The position numbers and the translations under genes were made by a program. Positions 1 to 6,299 of a stretch of DNA of 64,000 bases are shown piece after piece. The stretch is from JAKPUX01 sp035353815 (GTDB lineage Bacteria; Zhuqueibacterota; Zhuqueibacteria; Residuimicrobiales; Residuimicrobiaceae). How positions within the stretch are numbered: position 1 is the stretch's first letter; each line of letters opens with the position of its first letter. Below the pieces are notes generated by a model. The model saw only the letters and a list, made by a program, of their open reading frames with translations. It did no database searches and had not been told where the DNA came from. The DNA lies in NCBI GenBank assembly GCA_035353815.1, contig DAOQAG010000015.1:1-64000 (forward strand). Reading direction: 5' to 3'.

Positions 1-324
1 ATTTGATGGGAAGAGGCCATTTGAGCCGGCTTGTTTTCAAAATGACCGGCATAGCCAGATTCACGTTTGCGACGGTCAAAACCACACATGGACAAATCTG
101 TGGCATCGATGAAATAAGCCAGGAGCTGGAGCAGGAATTAGGCGGCAACTAAGCTCCTTTTTTGATCCTTTGATAAAACCAAAATACTTTTCAAAGAGCG
201 CACAAAAACCAATATTCTCAATGAAGCGCAGAAACAAGAAAATTCCTCCCCGGCCCGAAAGTTACGCGTTGGTAATTTCAATGGCGGATATTTTTGCTTG
301 CTTTTTTACCTGTTTTGTTGCCAT
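1..324 (-). pseudogene. IS1380-type transposase, N-terminal remnant
   Basis: Reading the minus strand from an ATG at 324 gives about 20 residues (MATKQVKKQAKISAIEITNA), then an in-frame TAA at 264-262, then the same frame continues with a GRGGIFLFLRFIENIGF-type segment. A frameshift near 139-150 is needed to continue into a segment with LLAYFIDATDLSMCGFD and RRKRESGYAGH, running off the window edge. This order (basic N-terminus, Gly/Leu-rich helix, then FIDxTDLSxxxFD and a Ser-His pair) is how IS1380-group DDE transposases begin. The ORF is broken at least twice, so it is a dead element. The rest, including the catalytic residues, lies beyond base 1. The family call is from memory of the pattern, not from a search. 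Confidence 0.6.
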
Positions 325-598
325 ATTAGTAACACCTTTTGGGTTAGCGGTTTGTTGTTTTGTTGTTTGGTCGCAACAAATATAATAACAAATCATTATA
401 TGCCCAAAAGGTTTTTGTTATTAAGAATCGCTCAGCTTAGGTAAAAGTAAGAATTCCTGAAACAGCTCTGCTAACAAGTACGTCCCAATATAACGGCGCG
501 GCGCTCGGATGTAATGCGCTGAATCCGATAGAGTAGATAGGTTGTACCCGAATGCCATATCCTCATCAATAAATATGGCCTGAAAACACGATTAATTC
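325..598. other. AT-rich gap between transposase remnant and promoter
   Basis: No credible coding region is visible. The stretch 325-420 is the upstream side of the dead transposase and may hold one end of the insertion element, but no terminal inverted repeat pair can be assigned because the other end is outside the window. A plus-strand frame at 170-385 exists but is antisense to the transposase remnant and has no recognisable content. Confidence 0.4.
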
Positions 599-627
599 TT
601 GACTTTAGCCTTTGTACTGTTTATATT
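599..627 (+). promoter_or_regulatory. Sigma-70-type promoter upstream of the T9SS cargo gene
   Basis: TTGACT (599-604), a 17-bp spacer and TATATT (622-627) form a near-consensus housekeeping promoter in an AT-rich stretch. The nearest downstream gene on this strand starts at 856, leaving a leader of roughly 220 bases with no other visible gene. Function is inferred from sequence form only. Confidence 0.5.
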
Positions 628-855
628 ATAAACACATTCGTTGAAAAAATTGTAATTTCGCCAATCATGGCCGACCGATCAACCGGTTACGCCCTGAAGC
701 ATCGATAAAAACCTAGCAAATCATGAATGTAACGTCTTGATTTGTGTTTAGTAATCCCACAGTTCTACTCCTCTGCTCGGCTCCGTTCAGTTTATCCAAT
801 TCATTCCATTTTCGTCATAATGCGAGACGCTGCCGCTGAGCAGCCGGGAGGAAGT

Positions 856-2703
856 ATGAAACGCTTCGGAAGGATACGAATCATTGGTTTGCTGCTGGTT
901 TTCGGGATGGCCACTATTCCCGCCTCCGCTCAGGTTTTTACCGGTGACACCATCCTTTACACGCAACTGGAGCTGGCGACGTTCGGCGCGGCCTATACCG
1001 AAGTGGATGGCCAGCTCTGCCTGGCTGGTCCGGAAATCAACGACTTGACGCCACTAGCCAATCTGACCCGAGTGAACCATCTCGTCATCCAGAGTACCGC
1101 TTTGGTCAATTTGCACGGTCTGGAGCAACTTGTCACCGTAAAGATGCTGCAAATTATTGCCAACTCATCTCTTGTATCGCTGCAGGGACTCGATAATTTG
1201 CACTCCTGCTCTTATCTCTGCACCTTTGAGTGCGAAGCCTTGCAGACGATAGCGGAATTCAATGATCTCGATGGTCTCACGGTGTTGATTGAAAAATGCG
1301 ATGCCTTGACCAGCATAACCGGCTTCAATTCCCTGGTTACGGCCAACAGCTTTTACCTTGTCAACAATCTCGTGCTTTCGGATATCAGCGGGTTCGCTCA
1401 GCTCAGGAATGTGCTGGCGTACGGGGAGGTGCGAGATAACCCGGCGCTTGTGGACGGCTGTGTGCTTTACTACATAGTCAAGAACGGCCCTTTTCCATAC
1501 ATTTCCAATAGCAACTTCTCCAAAGAGGAGATTCTAAGCAATGGTCCCTGTGGCGCGACGCAACTGGCCGTGCCGCTGCAATGTAAAGACAGCGCCGGCA
1601 ATGCGGTCGGCGATGTGATCTGCAGGCTGGTTATCTCCGGAGAAAGCGACTGGAAACAGCAGAGTGGATGGGAGTGGCAGACCGGACCCTACACGGAGCA
1701 TAATGTATTATATAAGGGCAAGGTTCCTTGTTTCGCCGGCGATTTTCAGTTCAAATTCGAAGCGCCGCAAGGATGGCGGTTTGTGGGCCCGGATTTCCTC
1801 ACTATCCCGAGAGATGGGTGCAATGATTTTTATGCCTCTTCGCCCTATGCCTTGATCCTCGAACGCGCCGATGGTTCCACCGCACCGCCTGCTCCGCCCG
1901 AACTGGTTTGTCCGGTCGAAAATACGGCCCCCTTTGCGCTCGCTTTCCTTAAAGGTACCCCGTGCTGGAAAAGCGAAAGCTGGTGTAATGCGGTTGACGG
2001 AGATATTTTCGGCTGGGATGGCACGGCGACGGTACTCCCGGATGAGACGGGTTTTGCCTGGGCTATCTTCCGTTTTGCCGATGACCAGACCCACTTGGTG
2101 CATAAGGTCGGCATGGGTCTTTTCAACTTTGAAGAAATGGACCAAGAAATATTTGAGCGTTTTGTCCAAGAATTTGAGGTTCTGGTCTCTACCACGGGCA
2201 TGGATTTCGCAAACTTTACTTCCATTGGAAAATTTAAGCTGGATTGGCCCTTTATGCAATGGTTCAATGTGACCACGCCGATGGACGCCAAGTTCGTGAT
2301 GCTGAAAATTCTGCAGCCCTACTACTCGCCGCATGATTTCAAACAGGTGGTGGAATTCACCATCAATAATGATACGGGCTTTGATATCTTTGCAAATCCC
2401 AATCAAGAGAACCAGACATCGGCTATAATGGCTTTGCCCGAGGAGACCGCCCTGATCGGCAGTTATCCCAATCCTTTTAATCCGGCTACGACGATTTCTT
2501 ACAAGCTGGCGGAAAGTGGACCGGTGCATTTGACGATCTGCAATACGACCGGACAAATCATCGCCACACTGGTCGATGGGATGCAAACGGCGGGTCAATA
2601 TACCATGCGCTGGAATGCGGCTAACGAGCCCTCGGGAGTCTATCTGTGCCGTCTGCAGGCGGGTTCCTATCAGAAAACGCTGCGCATTCTTTTGGTCAAA
2701 TAA
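856..2703 (+). CDS. Secreted protein with irregular leucine-rich region and T9SS sorting domain
   Basis: A 615-residue protein. The ATG at 856 is chosen over an in-frame ATG-less extension to 742 because GGGAGGAAG sits just upstream and it starts a clean signal peptide (MKRFGRIRIIGLLLVFG, ending near ASAQ). Residues about 50-230 are Leu/Asn-rich with repeated L-x-x-L-x-x-L spacing (NDLTPLANLTRVNHL, SLQGLDNLHS), like an irregular LRR or receptor-L domain. The middle is unassigned. The last 75 or so residues are a type A T9SS C-terminal domain, starting at GSYPNPFNPATTISYKL and ending in a Lys-Thr-Leu-Arg strand. It should be exported across the inner membrane by Sec and across the outer membrane by T9SS, and anchored or released there. 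The biological role is unknown. Confidence 0.8.
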   Translation: MKRFGRIRIIGLLLVFGMATIPASAQVFTGDTILYTQLELATFGAAYTEVDGQLCLAGPEINDLTPLANLTRVNHLVIQSTALVNLHGLEQLVTVKMLQIIANSSLVSLQGLDNLHSCSYLCTFECEALQTIAEFNDLDGLTVLIEKCDALTSITGFNSLVTANSFYLVNNLVLSDISGFAQLRNVLAYGEVRDNPALVDGCVLYYIVKNGPFPYISNSNFSKEEILSNGPCGATQLAVPLQCKDSAGNAVGDVICRLVISGESDWKQQSGWEWQTGPYTEHNVLYKGKVPCFAGDFQFKFEAPQGWRFVGPDFLTIPRDGCNDFYASSPYALILERADGSTAPPAPPELVCPVENTAPFALAFLKGTPCWKSESWCNAVDGDIFGWDGTATVLPDETGFAWAIFRFADDQTHLVHKVGMGLFNFEEMDQEIFERFVQEFEVLVSTTGMDFANFTSIGKFKLDWPFMQWFNVTTPMDAKFVMLKILQPYYSPHDFKQVVEFTINNDTGFDIFANPNQENQTSAIMALPEETALIGSYPNPFNPATTISYKLAESGPVHLTICNTTGQIIATLVDGMQTAGQYTMRWNAANEPSGVYLCRLQAGSYQKTLRILLVK

Positions 2704-2728
2704 CGTAACGAATACCCCCGCTTCCTCG

Positions 2729-2756
2729 AAAGGGCTGCCGCATGCGGCAGCCCTTT
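2729..2756. terminator. Perfect 28-bp palindrome, likely bidirectional terminator
   Basis: AAAGGGCTGCCGCA (2729-2742) is followed directly by its exact reverse complement (2743-2756), then by CTTCATTTC. It lies 26 bases after the stop of the secreted protein gene, between two convergent genes, and is AT at the outer ends, so it could end transcription from both sides. Confidence 0.7.
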
Positions 2757-2910
2757 CTTCATTTCAGCACGGCGCCCGATCATCCTCAGCAGCTCATTAC
2801 CTGCAACATGACATCGAGGGCCACCATGGCCAGGGCCGGCACCGAAGCGACGCAAGAGATACAACCACTGCAATCGCGGTTGAAGGCGCTGCCCGATCAT
2901 TTCGCTTCCC

Positions 2911-3435
2911 TTACATCAAAGCCAGCTTGCGCGCGGTATTGATATTCCTCACGGTCATCTCCTGGTAAATCTTGTGAGAAATAATTTTGGATAACTGACT
3001 CTTATTCAAATTTTCCCGGCGGATATTCCAGATGATAGCACCTTCCGCAATACGGATATTGGTATATTCCCTTTTGATCGGCAACTCTTTCGCAATAGCT
3101 TCAGCATCCATTGCATCAAATAAATAGGCGACGTCCGTTTTCTGCTCGCTGTTATTTTTCCATTCCGCAGGTACTTCTCTTATGATCGCTTTCATCTCTT
3201 CCGGGGTTTTTACCAGTACTTTAATATCAACAGCATATTTTTGTCTTAGTATTTCTTCGATGCTTGTCTTTACGGCATCTTTGCCGCGATTTGCTTCGAA
3301 GATCAGGTTTCCGGAATTGATGTAAGAAGCAACATTCAGAAAACCGTTTTCCAGCAACAGTTGTTTCAACGCATCCATATTGATCTGGACTGATTTGCCC
3401 ACATTTATTCCGCGGAGCAAGGCGATAAACTTCAT
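2911..3435 (-). CDS. DUF1697 family protein
   Basis: A 174-residue protein that matches the DUF1697 pattern: FIALLRGINVGK at the N-terminus, then a block around NMDALKQLLLENGF and a conserved SGNLIFEA. The family has a two-domain alpha/beta fold and no firmly established function. AGGAA lies 7 to 8 bases upstream of the ATG. It follows the thioesterase gene with an 18-bp gap on the same strand, so the two are probably co-transcribed. GC is visibly lower than in the rest of the window, as in its neighbour. Full length for the family. Confidence 0.85.
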   Translation of the reverse strand: MKFIALLRGINVGKSVQINMDALKQLLLENGFLNVASYINSGNLIFEANRGKDAVKTSIEEILRQKYAVDIKVLVKTPEEMKAIIREVPAEWKNNSEQKTDVAYLFDAMDAEAIAKELPIKREYTNIRIAEGAIIWNIRRENLNKSQLSKIISHKIYQEMTVRNINTARKLALM

Positions 3436-3453
3436 ATGAATTCCTATTTCTTT

Positions 3454-4209
3454 TCAATCTGCTTGCTTCTTCTGCCATCTTGAATGCCCGGTGGTTAGTA
3501 CGGCGTTATCGCCCTTTCGTATTACATTATGTATAAGTTCGGTCTCGTTTACTTTCTCTACTCTTACTTCGATCAGATCTTCAAATCTTGCTTCCTGCAG
3601 GAATGCTCCTTCCAGCGATTCCATTTGGTATTTGACATCATACTCAATGGGTATGGTCTCTAATACCCATTCTGCATACCGCACATTATGTACATGCTTG
3701 TTACTATCTATATCCGTCCTTCTGATATGGAATGCTTCCGATATGAACTTCTCTGATATAGGAAGGGGGCGTTTGAGTAAGGGTGCTGCAAACGCCTTCT
3801 CTTGGCAATACGCCCACTTTTCCTTGAACACATCCGGTATGGGCACTGGGCGTCTTTTATTCACATCGATAAATGCCCATCCCGTCGTGGCCCTGACACA
3901 GGTTTCCTTTCGACTATCCAGTACGACGAATTCTCTAAAACCTTGGAGTATGGTCCATTTTGATATCCATGTTTTAATGATGAGGGAATCTGCATAGCTT
4001 GGATATCGTATATACTGGATAGCACCGCCTCGTAATACCCAGCCATATCCTTCTTGAAGAAGCGTAAAGACATTTCTATCGATTGAGCTGCAATTTTCAA
4101 TAGCGGCTTCTTCAAGCAACTGTATGGCGGATAGTGCTTTCAAATGACCTGAACTATCAACCTGATTATAACCCACTTTTACATCCGTTGAAAAAGTATT
4201 AAATTCCAT
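3454..4209 (-). CDS. Acyl-ACP thioesterase (FatA-like, double hotdog)
   Basis: A 251-residue protein, normal for bacterial acyl-ACP thioesterases, which release free fatty acids from acyl carrier protein. The first hotdog half spans about 1-135; the second contains the diagnostic DIDSNKHVHNVRYAEWVLE, with the Asn, His and downstream Glu expected of the active site. The start at 4209 (MEFNTF) is preferred because GGGAGA lies about 11 bases upstream; the ATG at 4227 lacks a ribosome-binding site. A longer open frame to 4647 runs through hsdR debris and is not real. Sample lines are about 43% GC against about 60-65% nearby, which suggests transfer together with the DUF1697 gene. Confidence 0.88.
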   Translation of the reverse strand: MEFNTFSTDVKVGYNQVDSSGHLKALSAIQLLEEAAIENCSSIDRNVFTLLQEGYGWVLRGGAIQYIRYPSYADSLIIKTWISKWTILQGFREFVVLDSRKETCVRATTGWAFIDVNKRRPVPIPDVFKEKWAYCQEKAFAAPLLKRPLPISEKFISEAFHIRRTDIDSNKHVHNVRYAEWVLETIPIEYDVKYQMESLEGAFLQEARFEDLIEVRVEKVNETELIHNVIRKGDNAVLTTGHSRWQKKQAD

Positions 4210-4313
4210 TTCAATATTTTCTCCCATAGTATATCGGCTTGGCTCATTGCTGGACCAGAATCGACCGACTTTGCTTATTAACATCGGCAAGATCCGGCCA
4301 GTTGCACTTTCTT

Positions 4314-4717
4314 TTACATCAGAGTGTCCATCTGAATCTTGACGGCGGCCAGTTTCTCGACACGGTAGCTGTCCATATCGATCGCTTCGAGGATGCCCTT
4401 CGGCATATCCTCCTCGACGGAAGCAGGCAGTTTGGGCACGAAGCGGTTCAGCAAGATCGAGAGCTTTTCCCATACAGCGTTGGTGCAGGGATGGATCAAG
4501 GAGAGGTAGCTGCTGATCGCGTGGCTGTACTGGATCGCGCGCTCGATACCGCTGTTCACCACCATGGTGCGTGCCTCGTCGCCGATCCAGCCTGCGCCAT
4601 AGGCGGCCGGCCGTGGACGGCATTGGCCTTGATTGTTCCCGGAACACAGGGCGAGCCGGTCAGGGCCGCGCAAACCAGCCGTTCGCGGCCGCGTTCGGAG
4701 ATGTCGGTGGGTGTCAT
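4314..4717 (-). pseudogene. hsdR: hsdR remnant, type I restriction endonuclease subunit with large internal deletion
   Basis: The ATG at 4717 overlaps the previous stop (ATGA) and opens MTPTDISERGRERLVCAALTG, the typical N-terminus of one HsdR subfamily. After a frameshift the reading continues with RPAAYGAGW, still N-terminal, then jumps to VVNSGIERAIQYSHAISSYL, part of the helicase region, and then to WEKLSILLNRFVPKLPAS and GILEAIDMDSYRVEK, which belong to the C-terminal helical domain. A complete HsdR is about 900-1,100 residues; only about 130 remain. The nuclease core and most helicase motifs are gone, so it cannot be active. Confidence 0.75.
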
Positions 4718-4896
4718 GGGGTCTCCTCTCCGAGCAGCAGATGCATCACGATGCGCACCAGCACCTCTTTCTCCTGCGAGTGGCTCTCGGCGATCATCAG
4801 GGTCAACGCCACCAGGGCGGCTTCAGAGAGGCGCCGCCCGCCTGGGGCTTGATACAGGATGACCTCGCCGTTGGAATCGGGATTACGATGCTTCAT
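4714..4896 (-). pseudogene. rhuM-like remnant between hsdS and hsdR fragments
   Basis: A 60-residue frame that joins an N-terminal segment (SNGEVILYQAPGG), like the start of RhuM-family proteins often encoded inside type I restriction operons, to a C-terminal segment (ALVALTLMIAESHSQEKEVL). RhuM proteins are about 330 residues, so the middle appears deleted in frame. The start overlaps the end of the hsdS fragment and the stop overlaps the hsdR start, both as ATGA. The operon position supports the call; the similarity is from recall and is weaker than for the two hsd fragments. Confidence 0.5.
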
Positions 4897-5175
4897 ACCT
4901 CGGCCTCCGCGGGCGCCTTGTCGGCGCCCGCTTCGTCTGGCTCGCCCTCGGCTTCCTCCGTCTCGGACTCACTAGAAGACGAAGTTGTGAAAGGGATCTT
5001 CCTCCGGCAGACGCGCCGCCGCCTCACGCACGCCCAGCTTGCCGGTGACCACATTAACGATCAGGAGGGTGCGGCATTCGCAGAGGAGGGAGATTTCACA
5101 ACGTGTTCGTGCTACCACTTCATCAGTCTCCCTCGACTGTTCTTCGATCGCACTGATAATGGCTAATAAAGTATG
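4893..5175 (-). pseudogene. hsdS: hsdS remnant, C-terminal end of type I specificity subunit
   Basis: From 5175 the minus strand reads SAIEEQSRETDEVVARTR, then a RTLLIVNVVTGKLGVREAA segment. This is the distal coiled coil and the closing LI-x-x-VVTGKLDVREAA motif of HsdS proteins. The frame then hits TAG and TGA at 4974-4969; a one-base shift restores an acidic tail (ETEEAEGEPDEAG) that ends at the ATGA overlap with the next gene. Both target-recognition domains are missing. Its truncated upstream edge coincides with the start of the brnT remnant on the other strand at 5173. Confidence 0.75.
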
Positions 5176-5391
5176 TTATTATGTATCCGCCATATTATTC
5201 ATGATCCTGATCATTCCGACAGAGAAGATCGTTTCATCCTGTTGGGCCTAAGTTATAGATTACGGATTCTAGTTGTCGTCCACACCTACAGGCAGAGTGA
5301 TGAGATTATTCGAATAATTTCTGCCCGGAAGGCTACAAAAATTGAAGCATCATACTATCAAAAGGTTAACAAAATTGCGCAAAGAATATGA
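5173..5391 (+). pseudogene. brnT: brnT remnant, toxin lacking its N-terminal third
   Basis: The frame reads HDPDHSDREDRFILLGLS, then RLRILVVVHTYR and IIRIISARKATKIEASYY, which is the second half of the BrnT ribonuclease-toxin fold, including the characteristic IRIISARKAT strand. The usual opening (a WDxxKxxxNxxKHG-type segment of about 35 residues) is absent, and the coding sequence begins at the junction with the hsdS fragment. Without those residues the toxin should be inactive. The stop overlaps the antitoxin remnant, as in intact brnTA operons. Confidence 0.75.
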
Positions 5392-5587
5392 TTTTTCGAA
5401 ATCTGCTCTCAGTCCTTAGGCAAAATAATTTAAGCAGCAAAGTACCATTCGGTTGGAGAGAGAGATTATTGCCTATTTCAAACGGCTCGCTGAAGAGATT
5501 GACATCCCTTATCAGAGACTGATAAATCTATACCTTCGTGACTGCGCTGAAAAAGAACTAAAACCTTCATTGTCTTGGCAAGAATGA
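5375..5587 (+). pseudogene. brnA: brnA antitoxin with two in-frame nonsense codons
   Basis: One uninterrupted frame reads LRKEYDFSKSALSP, TAG (5417-5419), Ala-Lys, TAA (5426-5428), then FKQQSTIRLEREIIAYFKR and LINLYLRDCAEKEL to a natural TGA at 5585-5587. Intact BrnA proteins have an NPYAKKLKQQ-type motif at this spot, so the stops look like Tyr (TAC/TAT) and Lys (AAA) codons changed by single substitutions. The ribbon-helix-helix part is otherwise intact. No shift in frame is needed. The original start codon is unclear; TTG at 5375 is used only as a boundary. Confidence 0.8.
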
Positions 5588-6039
5588 CTTGGCATCGACA
5601 CCGCAGTGATTTTACAGGCACCCAACGACTAACAATCAGCAGCGCGCGGCGAGCGGATTCATCGTGAAAAACAGTTTTCTCAATGCAATTTGTTGAAGCA
5701 GATTTGTCTAATACTGAATGTGTCCACTGTATTGTGCCGTCAGACTTGATTCCGCAAAATACCGCTAGATAAAAATGGCATTTCATTCTACAAGACCCCC
5801 TTTGCATACAAATACATTTTTTACTTTACCAAATATTTTATTATTTAGCAAGAAAAATGCGGGCTTGCCGCAAATCGGTATGGGCGCCAGGCGGGGTGGG
5901 AATGAAGGAGAAGCGGCCAGCCCGGACGGCGAGGCGAGCGGCCGCTGCGGCGGCTAGGCTATTAGCTGACGGGACGGCCGGGCCATTCAGCATCCATCCG
6001 CCACGGCGGAGGAGGGTTCCCCGGGAACTGTCCCCCCCG
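5588..6039. other. Gap with no recognisable gene
   Basis: The stretch 5588-5850 is AT-rich and continues from the toxin-antitoxin remnant; 5870-6039 is GC-rich. A minus-strand open frame of 109 codons at 5478-5807 overlaps brnA antisense and shows no family features. A short perfect inverted repeat, GTTCCC-C-GGGAAC, lies at 6016-6028, just past the end of the next minus-strand gene. Nothing else could be supported. Confidence 0.4.
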
Positions 6040-6258
6040 TCAAAGCACCGAGAGGGCGAACGAAACAAACGCCACCACCAGCGCGACAATGGCGATGACC
6101 AGCGACTTCATTTCGACGGCCATCCACTCCCGATGACTGCGCTCTTCGAGGATCTGTCCGGCGAGGATAAAATTGCGGTGATTGGGCGGAAACTGCAACT
6201 GGAAATTGAACAGCTCGTCATCACCCTTCCTGGCTAATTGCTCATACGAATAATCCAT
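6040..6258 (-). CDS. Small C-tail-anchored membrane protein
   Basis: A 72-residue protein starting at the ATG at 6258, with AGGAAA well placed upstream. The N-terminal 45 or so residues are soluble and mixed-charge (MDYSYEQLARKGDDELFNF), with FPPNHRNFILAGQILEER in the middle. The C-terminus is a single hydrophobic helix (SLVIAIVALVVAFVSFALS) that ends the protein, giving a predicted cytoplasmic domain with a C-terminal anchor. It is on the same strand as the large glycoside hydrolase and 41 bases after it, so may be co-transcribed. No family was recognised. Confidence 0.65.
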   Translation of the reverse strand: MDYSYEQLARKGDDELFNFQLQFPPNHRNFILAGQILEERSHREWMAVEMKSLVIAIVALVVAFVSFALSVL

Positions 6259-6299
6259 ACACTTTCCTGCATGTTTGCGCCGCAAACGCTCCCCGGCGT

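Noticed and set aside
742..855. Upstream extension of the first T9SS cargo gene
   Set aside because: There is no ribosome-binding site and the extended sequence would place a charged segment before the signal peptide; the start at 856 has GGGAGGAAG.
2757..2900. Minus-strand stretch with CSGCISC that resembles an iron-sulfur motif
   Set aside because: The frame is short, stops after MSC, has no second cluster and lacks a start site; probably chance.
3454..4647. Long open frame joining the thioesterase to upstream sequence
   Set aside because: The upstream part reads through the antisense of hsdR debris; the family N-terminus and ribosome-binding site place the start at 4209.
5478..5807. Minus-strand 109-codon frame next to the toxin-antitoxin remnant
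   Set aside because: It overlaps brnA antisense and carries no recognisable motif, so it is noise.
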